64,000 bases of DNA, from positions 2,356,001 to 2,420,000 of the forward strand of contig NZ_JALLGW010000001.1 of NCBI RefSeq assembly GCF_023074835.1. Direction: 5' to 3'. Position 1 is the stretch's first letter. The number at the start of each line of letters is the position of its first letter. Shown here piece by piece: positions 1-7,808 of this stretch. The stretch is from Halomarina salina (lineage in GTDB: Archaea > Halobacteriota > Halobacteria > Halobacteriales > Haloarculaceae). The position numbers were made by a program, and so were the translations under genes. The notes below the pieces were generated by a model. It had not been told where the DNA came from, made no database searches, and saw nothing but the letters and a program-made list of their open reading frames with translations.

Positions 1-423
1 TCGGGCTCGGACCTGCTCAAGCGCTACTTCCGCATCAACGCGACGCGGGCGCTGATGATACTCAAGCGCTACAAGGGCTACGAGAAGACCGCGGCCCAGC
101 AGCAGGTCTCCAGCGAGATGCTCATCGGGTTCGCCGAGGACCGCGAGGGGTTCGCGGTGATGGAGGAGACCTACCGCGAGATACTCGAAGACCGGTTGAA
201 CGTTGCCGGCATCGAGTCGGCGCTACGTGCCGTCCAGCGCGGCGACCTGTCGGTCGAGCGCCAGCGCGTCTCCTCGCCGTCGCCGCGCGCGTTCGGGCTG
301 GCGACGCTGATGGCTTCCGACGTGGTGCTGGCCGAAGACGAGGGCGAGGTGCTGCGCGAGTTCCACGAGCGCGTCCTCCGGGAGATCGGCGACGAGGAGT
401 CGATTCCCGCCCGGAGCGACTGA
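1..423 (+). CDS. Lhr-type ATP-dependent helicase, C-terminal end (partial)
   Basis: This reading frame is open from the first base of the window and encodes the last 140 residues of a larger protein. The stretch with LLKRYFRINATRALMILKRY followed by KGYE and AAQQQ matches my knowledge of the C-terminal region of archaeal Lhr (large helicase-related) superfamily 2 helicases, where a basic helix precedes a Q-rich turn. Full Lhr proteins have about 900 residues, so the DEAD/DEAH core lies upstream of the window. Lhr enzymes are 3'-5' DNA or RNA-DNA translocases implicated in DNA repair. The assignment rests on the tail only, so another long DEAD/H helicase remains possible. Confidence 0.7.
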   Translation, partial: SGSDLLKRYFRINATRALMILKRYKGYEKTAAQQQVSSEMLIGFAEDREGFAVMEETYREILEDRLNVAGIESALRAVQRGDLSVERQRVSSPSPRAFGLATLMASDVVLAEDEGEVLREFHERVLREIGDEESIPARSD

Positions 424-499
424 CACTCGCTCGTACAGTACGGTTGATGTTTTCGAGAGCCACAAGAGATAATCCAGGCCCGAGAGACGGTGGCAACCT

Positions 500-2182
500 A
501 TGGTTTCGTTCCGTGCGTCGAGTCCGCGGGGCCGTATCGTCGTCTTCGCGCTGACGGTACTGGGGACGGCGCTCATCGCCGCCGCGCCGACTCCCGAGGG
601 GCTCTCGATTCGGGGACAGTACGCCATCGCGACCACCTTCTTCGCGGCGTCGCTCTGGGTGACCGGCGCGTTCCCGCTGGCGGTGACCGCGCTGTCGATA
701 CCGTTCGTGCTGACGACGTTCGGCGTCTACGCCGAACTGGACGCGGCGCTCGTCGGGTTCGCCGACCACCTCATCTTCCTGTTCGTCGCGGGGTTCATGC
801 TGGCGAACGCGCTCCAGAAGTACGACATCGACCGCCGCATCGCGCTGTACCTGATGGCGCGGATGGGGAGTTCTCCGCGCCGACTCGTCCTCGCGGTGAT
901 GCTGGCGACGGCGTTCCTCTCCATGTGGGTGTCGAACACGGCGACGGCCGCGATGATGACGCCAATCGCGCTGGGTGTCCTCGCCCAGGTCGTCGGCGAG
1001 CAGGGGGTCGCCGCCGCGTCCGGCGGGGCGGCCGGGTCGGGCAGCCCCGACGCCGCTCCGGACGGCGGGGCTGGGTCGACGGGGGAGTCCACGACGACCG
1101 ACGGAGCGCCGACAGGCGACGGAGCGACCGCCGGTATCGCCACGGACGACGGATTCACCAACATCCAGGTGTCGATGCTGCTCGGGACGGCCTACGCCGC
1201 CAGCGTCGGCGGCGTCGGCACGCTCATCGGGACGCCGCCGAACGCGGTGCTCGCCTCGCAGCTGAACGAGATACTCGGGTACGAGATCGGGTTCGCGCAG
1301 TGGCTCGCCATCGGCATCCCGGTCGTCGTCGTGACGCTCCCGCTGGTGTGGGCGCTGCTCGTCTACGTCCTCTACCCGCCGCGCGTCGAGAACGTGAGCG
1401 ACGCCCGCCAGCAGGCAGCCCGATATCTGGAGGAGGAGGGAGCGCTCGACCCCCGCGGCCGACGGGTCGCCTACATCTTCGCCGCGACGGCGGGCCTGTG
1501 GGTGCTGGGGGGTCTCGACACGTTCCTCGGTGGGTACCTCCCAGACGCCGTCAGAGTCACCGTCTTCGGCGGTGAGGGGCTCTCGCTGTTCGGCGTCGAG
1601 GGGCACCAGGGCGTGCTCTACTACGTGATGGTCGGGCTGGCGGCGGTTCCGGCGCTCGTCCTCGCGGACACGATGGAGTGGGACGAACTGGTGGACATCG
1701 ACTGGGGCGTCATCCTGCTGTTCGGTGGCGGTATCGCGCTCGCCGGCGGACTCGCCGACACGGGCGCGACCGAGTGGATCGCCGACAGCGTGTTCGGGTC
1801 GCTGACGGGCGCGCCCATCGTCCTCGTCGTCGGTGCGGTCGTGTTGCTGGTCATCTTCCTGACGGAGGTGACCTCGAACACCGCCACCTCGACGGTCATC
1901 GTCCCCATCCTCATCGGGCTGGGGAGCGCGTTCGCGGCGACGCTCGGTCTCGCGGAGGTGGAGGCGGCCATCTTCCTCGCGACGAGCGGTGCCATCGCCG
2001 CCTCGTTCGCGTTCGCGCTCCCGGTCGCGACGCCACCGAACGCCATCGTCTTCGGCAGCGGCTACCTCGAACAGCGACAGATGATGCGCGCCGGGGTCGT
2101 CCTCAACGTCCTGATGACGCTCGTGCTGACGGGGCTCATCTGGCTGCTCTACCAGTTCGTCTGGCCGAGCGTGCTGTTCTGA
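500..2182 (+). CDS. SLC13/DASS family sodium-coupled anion symporter
   Basis: This 560-residue integral membrane protein has about 12 hydrophobic segments. The paired DASS signatures are visible: SNTATAAMMTPIA around residue 138 and SNTATSTVIVPI around residue 460, each in a re-entrant hairpin. Related motifs GTPPNAV and TPPNAIVFGSG occur in both halves. Family members import sulfate, dicarboxylates or citrate with sodium. A Gly/Ser/Thr/Asp-rich hydrophilic insert at about residues 175-215 separates two membrane segments and is probably a loop of low conservation. The gene stands alone between the helicase and a convergent tautomerase gene. The substrate cannot be read from the sequence. Confidence 0.9.
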   Translation: MVSFRASSPRGRIVVFALTVLGTALIAAAPTPEGLSIRGQYAIATTFFAASLWVTGAFPLAVTALSIPFVLTTFGVYAELDAALVGFADHLIFLFVAGFMLANALQKYDIDRRIALYLMARMGSSPRRLVLAVMLATAFLSMWVSNTATAAMMTPIALGVLAQVVGEQGVAAASGGAAGSGSPDAAPDGGAGSTGESTTTDGAPTGDGATAGIATDDGFTNIQVSMLLGTAYAASVGGVGTLIGTPPNAVLASQLNEILGYEIGFAQWLAIGIPVVVVTLPLVWALLVYVLYPPRVENVSDARQQAARYLEEEGALDPRGRRVAYIFAATAGLWVLGGLDTFLGGYLPDAVRVTVFGGEGLSLFGVEGHQGVLYYVMVGLAAVPALVLADTMEWDELVDIDWGVILLFGGGIALAGGLADTGATEWIADSVFGSLTGAPIVLVVGAVVLLVIFLTEVTSNTATSTVIVPILIGLGSAFAATLGLAEVEAAIFLATSGAIAASFAFALPVATPPNAIVFGSGYLEQRQMMRAGVVLNVLMTLVLTGLIWLLYQFVWPSVLF

Positions 2183-2218
2183 GGCGCGGTCGCACTGTCG
2201 AGCGGTTCACTCCTCCTT

Positions 2219-2596
2219 TTACTCCTCGGCGCTCCACTCCCCGCCGACCCGGTCGTACCCCATCATGTTCGAGCCGTCGTGCTCGGTGAACACGACCTTC
2301 AGGTTCTCCCGAGGCACGTCGAACCGTTCGCGGAGATCGTCCATCGTCGCCAGCGCGAACGCCCGCTTCCGGTCGAACGACCGCCCCGCCCGAACCTCGG
2401 CGTCGAGGAAGACCAGCGGCCCCTCGACGGCCCGACCGAGGTGGAGGTCCGCGGGGTCGCGGTCGCGCAGCGTCACCGCGACGTGGCCCGCAGTGGTCGC
2501 CATCTCGCGGGTGTAGTGGCCGGTGACGCTCGTGGCGAACGAGTCGCGTTCGTCGGAGGTGGGCGAGAGCGTCCAGTCGAACTGCAGTAGCGGCAT
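2219..2596 (-). CDS. Tautomerase superfamily protein
   Basis: This 125-residue protein begins Met-Pro-Leu-Leu, placing a proline directly after the initiator, as in 4-oxalocrotonate tautomerase and MIF-type enzymes, where processed Pro-1 is the catalytic base. The length fits the longer (about 125 residue) tautomerase subgroup with two beta-alpha-beta units in one chain. The second unit begins near GPLVFLDAEVRAGRSFDRKR, and the C-terminal part VFTEHDGSNMMGYDRV resembles trimeric tautomerases. The physiological substrate is unknown. It is convergent with the DASS symporter gene, with 36 nt between stops. Confidence 0.75.
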   Translation of the reverse strand: MPLLQFDWTLSPTSDERDSFATSVTGHYTREMATTAGHVAVTLRDRDPADLHLGRAVEGPLVFLDAEVRAGRSFDRKRAFALATMDDLRERFDVPRENLKVVFTEHDGSNMMGYDRVGGEWSAEE

Positions 2597-2680
2597 GCGA
2601 CCGAGTTCGGTGGCCGCGTGCGTCAGTGCACCGACGGCTGGCCGAATGACGACCCGCAGGGAGCCCCCGTCACCGGACGG

Positions 2681-4354
2681 TCACTCCCTCGACAGGCGCT
2701 CGACGGCCGGGTCCTCGTGTGACCGTCGGAACCGAACCAGTTCCCGTCGCTCGGCGTCCGCGCTGTCGGTCAGTTTGTCGACGGCGTAGGCGGTGTAGCT
2801 GCAGTCCTCGCGCGTGAACTCGACGACGGAGTAGCCCCAGTCGTGACTGTCGAAGAACGACATCTGCGGGTTCATCGCGGTGAACACCTGCCTGAACAGC
2901 GGCCGGGTGAGCCGAGTCGCGAGCCCCGACGCGAGGCCGGCACCCTCCGCGATGGTGACGCTCGTGATGGCGGGCGTCATGAACTCGGTGCCGACGGCCT
3001 CGCCCGAGGTACCGCCGAGTCGCTGCGTTCCGACGACGTAGCTGTGGAGGTCACCCGAGAACGTGACGACCGAGGGGTCGGCCGCGCCGAGTTCCTCGTA
3101 GATGCGCTTCCGCTCGACGGCGTAGCCGTCCCACGTCGCGCCGATCTTTGGGCGGACCGAGAGCGGCCCGAGACCGAAGCGAAACGGGATGGAGAGGACG
3201 GGACTCGCCCAGCAGAGCCAGCGCGACTCCGCCTGCCGGAGTTCCCGACCGAGCCACTCGAACTGCTCGCGCCCGAGCATCGAGCGGTCGGGGTCGTCGT
3301 CCACGCCGAGCCCGAACGTGGCTCCCGCGAGCGTCACGGTGTTCGTCGGCGCTCGGTCGCGGTAGAACCGCTGGTCGGTGACGACGAGGTCGAGGAGGTC
3401 GCCGAACTCGACGGTTCGGTAGAGCCGGAACTGGTCGTGCGGGTGGTCGGCGTCGGGGTCGTACTCGGCACGGACCGGGACGTAGTCGTACCACGCCGCG
3501 ATGCCGGCGCTCGTCAACCGCGTCGTGAACTCGGGGTCGTCGCCCCGCGGGTGGTCGGGGAACGCTGGCGCGTCCGTCTCGTCGTCCCAGTAGCGGTCGT
3601 CGGCGATGGCGTGGTCGTCCCAGGTCACGATGACGGTGTGCGCCTCGTGCATCGCCTGGAGGTGCGGGTCGCTCCGGTAGGTCCGGTGGAGGTGACGGAG
3701 GTCCTCGCCGGTCCACGCGACGTCGTGCCCGCTCGGCAGCGAGAGGTCGCGGCCAGCGACCGGGTCCTCGCCGGCACCGTAGAGGTTCGCGGCCGACTCG
3801 TAGACGACGTCGCCCAGATGGACGACGAAGTCCACGTCCTCGTCGGCGACGTGCGAGAGCGCGCCGTAGTAGCCGTTCTCGTAGTCCTGACAGGTCAGCA
3901 CCGCGAACCGGACGGACTCGGGGGAGGCGTCCGGGTCGGGGAGCGTGCGACACCGCCCGACGCGGGAGGCGACGCCGTCGTGGACGAACCGGTAGTAGAA
4001 CGTCGCGTCGGGGTCGAGGTGGCCGTCCGTGTCGACGCGGACGGTGTGGTCGTGGACCGCCCAGTCGTGACCGTCGGGCACACAGCCGTCGAGGACCACC
4101 TCCTCGAACGCTCGGTCGCGGGCGACGACGAGGCGGACCTGCTCGTCGGGGTCGAAGCGCTCGGGGTCGAGTCGGGTCCAGAGGACGACCCCGCTCGGCG
4201 TCGGGCCGCCGCTGGCCACCGACTGCGGGAACACGGTCTCGCTCGCACGTTCGCTCCCCGCCTCTCCATCGTCCCCTACGTAGGCGCGGTCGGTCCCGTC
4301 GTCGGGCGTCGTCAGCGCGGCCGCCGGAACGTCCGGAGCCGTTGCGTCACCCAT
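2681..4354 (-). CDS. Alkaline phosphatase D (PhoD) family phosphoesterase
   Basis: This 557-residue metallophosphoesterase shows the PhoD layout. The N-terminal domain has FPQSVASGGPTPSGVVLWTR. The core begins with VRFAVLTCQDYENGYYGAL, continues with the metal-ligand motif VVHLGDVVYES and TWDDHAIADDRYWDDE, and ends with FSGDLHSY. These supply the Asp, Asn/Asp and His ligands used by PhoD phosphodiesterases and phosphatases. PhoD enzymes are normally exported by the Tat pathway, yet no twin-arginine signal or hydrophobic N-terminal segment is visible here (it starts MGDATAPDVPAAAL), so it may act in the cytoplasm or start elsewhere. It lies downstream of the FAD monooxygenase on the same strand after a 161-nt gap. 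Confidence 0.85.
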   Translation of the reverse strand: MGDATAPDVPAAALTTPDDGTDRAYVGDDGEAGSERASETVFPQSVASGGPTPSGVVLWTRLDPERFDPDEQVRLVVARDRAFEEVVLDGCVPDGHDWAVHDHTVRVDTDGHLDPDATFYYRFVHDGVASRVGRCRTLPDPDASPESVRFAVLTCQDYENGYYGALSHVADEDVDFVVHLGDVVYESAANLYGAGEDPVAGRDLSLPSGHDVAWTGEDLRHLHRTYRSDPHLQAMHEAHTVIVTWDDHAIADDRYWDDETDAPAFPDHPRGDDPEFTTRLTSAGIAAWYDYVPVRAEYDPDADHPHDQFRLYRTVEFGDLLDLVVTDQRFYRDRAPTNTVTLAGATFGLGVDDDPDRSMLGREQFEWLGRELRQAESRWLCWASPVLSIPFRFGLGPLSVRPKIGATWDGYAVERKRIYEELGAADPSVVTFSGDLHSYVVGTQRLGGTSGEAVGTEFMTPAITSVTIAEGAGLASGLATRLTRPLFRQVFTAMNPQMSFFDSHDWGYSVVEFTREDCSYTAYAVDKLTDSADAERRELVRFRRSHEDPAVERLSRE

Positions 4355-4515
4355 CGTCGCACTCCGTCTCGTCGGTCGTCGCCTCGCCGGTCGTCGTCGC
4401 GTCGGTCCGTCGCGTCACTGCTCGCCGGTTCTCGCGCGTTCGGGATGACCGTACCGGCCCCGGCAGTCCGGTCCAGTCTCGTTGCTCTCGGCGGGGTCGG
4501 CGTCGGGTACCGCCG

Positions 4516-5817
4516 TCACTCGTCGGCGTCGACGAACCGCGTCCGGTCGACGCGCACGTCGCCGTCCCCGAAGAACCGGCGGGCGGTCCGTCGAACCGGC
4601 GGGAGTCGTGGCCCGACCGAGACGGCGGACTGGAGCGCGACGCGAGCGAGCGGGTCGGGGACCCGCTCCCCGACTCCGACGAGGGCGGTGAGGACGCGTT
4701 CGCCGCGGCGCTGGGAGCGGACGGTCCGCTCGACGGTCGGACGGCGAACGCGCTCGTACCGCTGGAGTGACGCTTCGGGGAGCGAGACGCTATCCGGATG
4801 GTTGGCGAGCGCGTCCAGCACGACGCCGTGGGCGACCACGCTGTCGGCGATGGCGAGGCCGTTGCCCTGGCCCCCGATTGGCGAGGCGACGTGCGCGGCG
4901 TCGCCGACGAGCAGGAGGCCGTCGCGGACCCAGTCGTCGCTGATTCCCGGCGCGATGTGGAGCAGCGAGCAGTCCTCGAACGACGACAGTCCCGCCTCCA
5001 GATACGGACCGAGCGACGGGTCGACGCTGCGCAACTGCTCGCGGAACGCCTCGATGCCGCGGCGTCTGAGGTCCGGGTACGTGCCTGCGGGGACGAACCA
5101 GCCGAGTTGCGCCTCCTCGCTCCCCAGCCCGAAGTAGAGTATCAGGCCGTCCGACCCGACTCTGGCCTGGGCCGTCCCGTCGGCGGCCTCGCGCGGGAGT
5201 TTGAACCAGACGAGGTCGAGGTGGGAGTCGAACAGTCCGGCGTCGATGCCCGCCGCGGTCCTGACCGTCGAGAAGCGACCGTCCGCACCGACGACGAGAC
5301 GCGCGCGGAACTCGACGTTCTCGCCCGTCTCCTGGTCGCGCGCCTGGACGCCGACGACGCTCCCGCCCTCGACGAGCAGGTCGGTGACCGGCGTGTGAGG
5401 TCGGTAGTCGAACCCCTCGTACTCGCTCGCCCGCTCGACGACGAGTCTCAGGAGCGGTTCCTGTTCGAGCAGCATCGCGTAGCCGTGCGTCGAGAACTCG
5501 TCGAGGTCGAACAGGCGGTACTCCTCGCCGTAGACGTGGACGCTCGGGCGTCGGAGTTCGTCGTGGTCGAGCGCCCGCACGTCGTCGAGCAGGTCCATCT
5601 CCTCGAAGTGGCGGACCACGGCCGGTTGCCAGCCGTAGCCCCGGAACTCGCGGTTGCGGAGGTCGGCACGTTCGAGCAGCGTCACCCGGACGCCGCTGCG
5701 CGCGAGGAGGTAAGCGAGGACGCTCCCGGCGGGACCGGCACCGACGACGAGGACGTCCGTCGCTCTCTCGGCGTCGAGCGCTCCACCGCCGCCGTCGGTT
5801 CCGTCGGCCTCGGTCAT
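4516..5817 (-). CDS. FAD-dependent monooxygenase (aromatic hydroxylase type)
   Basis: This 433-residue flavoprotein has an N-terminal Rossmann dinucleotide motif (DVLVVGAGPAGSVLAYLLAR, about residues 20-39). It also has the second flavin/NADPH motif VVGADGRFSTVR (about residue 180) and the FAD-ribityl motif GDAAHVASPIGGQGNGLAI (about residue 310), the fingerprint of class A flavin monooxygenases (UbiH/PHBH type). These enzymes hydroxylate aromatic or quinone-like compounds with NAD(P)H and oxygen. Geranylgeranyl-reductase-like proteins share the first motif but not this spacing. It is downstream of the LarA-like gene on the same strand after an 85-nt gap. The substrate is unknown. Confidence 0.8.
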   Translation of the reverse strand: MTEADGTDGGGGALDAERATDVLVVGAGPAGSVLAYLLARSGVRVTLLERADLRNREFRGYGWQPAVVRHFEEMDLLDDVRALDHDELRRPSVHVYGEEYRLFDLDEFSTHGYAMLLEQEPLLRLVVERASEYEGFDYRPHTPVTDLLVEGGSVVGVQARDQETGENVEFRARLVVGADGRFSTVRTAAGIDAGLFDSHLDLVWFKLPREAADGTAQARVGSDGLILYFGLGSEEAQLGWFVPAGTYPDLRRRGIEAFREQLRSVDPSLGPYLEAGLSSFEDCSLLHIAPGISDDWVRDGLLLVGDAAHVASPIGGQGNGLAIADSVVAHGVVLDALANHPDSVSLPEASLQRYERVRRPTVERTVRSQRRGERVLTALVGVGERVPDPLARVALQSAVSVGPRLPPVRRTARRFFGDGDVRVDRTRFVDADE

Positions 5818-5902
5818 AGTCGACCGGAGGCGTCCCTGTCGCTTCAGCGCGTCGGCGGGGTCACCGAGGGGCGAGTCGCAGTGGCTCTGCGTTTCGTGTC
5901 GG

Positions 5903-7192
5903 TCACACCAGCAGCGTGTTCAGCCCGTCCGGGACGACGAGGACGCGACTGCCCGGTTCGACGGCGTCGGCGACGCCCGTCCGGGCCTCCATCAGACACT
6001 GCTCGACGACCTCGGGGTGCTCGCTGTCCGTGACGAAGACGGGGTGGTCCCGGAGCGCGCGGGCGACGACGAACGCCCGCTGTGCGCCGGGTTCGTACCC
6101 CTCGCGCATCTCCTCGTACAGCGAGTCGGCGTCCGGCGCGTTCGAGAGGCGGTCGAAGAACCGCTGCTCACCCCGGCCGTCGCCCGCGCCCTCGTGCAGT
6201 CGGGCGGGAAGGACGACGCGGCCGCCCGTTCTCAGTGGATTCCGCGCGCCGAGGACGACGTACGTCGCGGCTCGCGTCGTCTGGTAGAGGTTGGCGTCCT
6301 TCGGCGCTCCGACGCCCGCGACGACGGCGTCGTAGCCGTCCTCGACCTCGACCGCCAGCGCCTCGCGGGCCGTGTCGGCCAGCGACCGCACGACGGCGCG
6401 CGGGTCGCCCGCCGCGACGCCGAGGACGCCCTGCGGTCCCTTCGTCACGTTCAGGCAGAACCGGACGCCCGCGACGTCGCCTGCCCGGTCGAGGAACGCG
6501 CGGAACGGGTTGTCCGCGACGCGGCCGAGGCGGACGCCCTCGCGCGCGAGCATCTCGGGGCCGTGCGTGTGCCGGATGAGCGGTTCGCCGCCCGCGCCGA
6601 CGACGGCGGTCTTCGCGCCACCCGAGAACCCCGCGTACTGGTGGGGCTCGACCATCCCGGTCGAGAGCACGTGGTCGACGGCCGCGACGGTCCGGTTCAG
6701 CTCTATCGGGGTTCCATCGACCTCCCCCGCGACGACCGTCTCGTCGGGGTCGTGGTTCTGGGCGAGGGGGGCGTACTCGCCGAGCATCGCGTCGAGTTCG
6801 TCGTCGGTCATCGGCCGGTGCAGACCGAGGCCGACGACGACGGTCACCTGCTCGCGGGCGACGCCGAGTCGTTCGAGTCGCGAGACGAGCGCGTCGAGCA
6901 GTGCCTCGTCGGGCGTCGCCCGCGTGCCGTCGGTGACGACGATGGCGACGGTGTCGTCCGGGTCGACGAGCGCCGACAGCGGCGGTCCGTGCGGGTCGTC
7001 GAGCGCCTCCTCGGCGGCGGTGGCGGGGTCGACGGGGTCGCCGCCCGGTGCCCGCGCCACGTCGACCGTGCAGTCCGGCAGGTCGACGGGAATCGACCCG
7101 TCGCCGAGTGGGACGCGGACGGGGTCGCCGTCTCCGTCCGTCTCGCTCCCGTCGGAGTCGCGTCCACCGGGGTCGGCCTCGTCGTCGCTCAT
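5903..7192 (-). CDS. LarA-like nickel-dependent lactate racemase family protein
   Basis: This 429-residue protein matches the usual LarA length. N-terminal motifs include VTDGTRATP and VGLGLHRPMT; further motifs are QNHD, EPHQYAGFSGGAK and THGPEM. The lysine in GGAK corresponds to the residue that binds the nickel-pincer nucleotide in LarA. The start was placed at the ATG that overlaps the stop of the upstream membrane-protein gene (ATGA), not at an upstream frame rich in arginine that looks non-coding. LarA enzymes racemise or epimerise 2-hydroxy acids. The cofactor genes larB, larC and larE are not in this window, so lactate specificity is unproven. Confidence 0.85.
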   Translation of the reverse strand: MSDDEADPGGRDSDGSETDGDGDPVRVPLGDGSIPVDLPDCTVDVARAPGGDPVDPATAAEEALDDPHGPPLSALVDPDDTVAIVVTDGTRATPDEALLDALVSRLERLGVAREQVTVVVGLGLHRPMTDDELDAMLGEYAPLAQNHDPDETVVAGEVDGTPIELNRTVAAVDHVLSTGMVEPHQYAGFSGGAKTAVVGAGGEPLIRHTHGPEMLAREGVRLGRVADNPFRAFLDRAGDVAGVRFCLNVTKGPQGVLGVAAGDPRAVVRSLADTAREALAVEVEDGYDAVVAGVGAPKDANLYQTTRAATYVVLGARNPLRTGGRVVLPARLHEGAGDGRGEQRFFDRLSNAPDADSLYEEMREGYEPGAQRAFVVARALRDHPVFVTDSEHPEVVEQCLMEARTGVADAVEPGSRVLVVPDGLNTLLV

Positions 7193-7722
7193 ACGATGTC
7201 TTCGCGCGTGGCGAAGTACTCGAACACGAGACCGAGACCGAAGCCGTAGACGACGTGTGCGAGCAGGGTGAGTATCGCGTAGACGTACAGCGTGTTCCCG
7301 CTCTGGCCGCCGTAGAACGCGAGGACGAACCCGGTCCAGGCGACGAACCCGAACGACACGCCGCGCCACGGCAGCGACGGTCCCGGCAGGTAGCGTTCGA
7401 CCGACGCGAACAACAGCGGCCACGGCACCATGCCGCCCGCGAGGAAGATGAGGTAGCCGACGGCGACCGTCAGGTCCGGCCCGAAGACGGCGTCGAGGCC
7501 GACCAGCCCCGCGATGTCGGCGAACGCCTCGAAGTCGAACGCGCCCAGCGCCTGCGCGACGAGGAAGACGACGGTCATCATGGCGGTGCCGACGAACCCG
7601 CCCGCCGCGCCGATGATGCCGTCCCGGACGATGGCGGTGATGTCCTCCATCGCGGTCGGTGATATCTCCCCGCGGTTCTCGTCCGGATGGATCTCTCCGG
7701 GGTCGTCCGCGTCAGTCGACAT
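7189..7722 (-). CDS. Haloarchaeal multi-pass membrane protein (DUF6789-like)
   Basis: This 177-residue protein has an acidic N-terminus of about 35 residues followed by four hydrophobic segments, including GAAGGFVGTAMMTVVFLVAQ. The Gly-rich first helix and the overall plan resemble haloarchaeal DUF6789 proteins as I recall them; no enzymatic motif is visible. An in-frame ATG nine codons upstream exists, but MSTDADD is the better acidic haloarchaeal N-terminus. The stop overlaps the LarA-like start by four bases, so the two are very likely co-transcribed and perhaps functionally linked. Confidence 0.7.
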   Translation of the reverse strand: MSTDADDPGEIHPDENRGEISPTAMEDITAIVRDGIIGAAGGFVGTAMMTVVFLVAQALGAFDFEAFADIAGLVGLDAVFGPDLTVAVGYLIFLAGGMVPWPLLFASVERYLPGPSLPWRGVSFGFVAWTGFVLAFYGGQSGNTLYVYAILTLLAHVVYGFGLGLVFEYFATREDIV

Positions 7723-7808
7723 ACCGTCACCGACGGCCGGAGGCATCAAAAATCCGCGTCCGTTCCTCCGTGCTCCTCGGTTCCGGGGACGCTACCGCGA
7801 AGTGGGTG

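Noticed and set aside
1020-1140. Gly/Ser/Thr-rich insert in the DASS symporter as a possible frameshift or mobile insertion
   Set aside because: The frame continues cleanly on both sides with DASS motifs, and hydrophilic loop inserts are common in haloarchaeal membrane proteins.
122-1606. Long open minus-strand frame (494 codons) opposite the helicase tail and DASS symporter
   Set aside because: Its translation is Arg/Asp/Pro-rich low-complexity text without domains; long antisense frames arise from the GC-rich third positions of the real genes.
2843-5137. 764-codon plus-strand frame opposite the PhoD and monooxygenase genes
   Set aside because: Composition is Val/Arg/Glu-rich and repetitive, it spans two convincing opposite-strand genes, and it has no recognisable motif.
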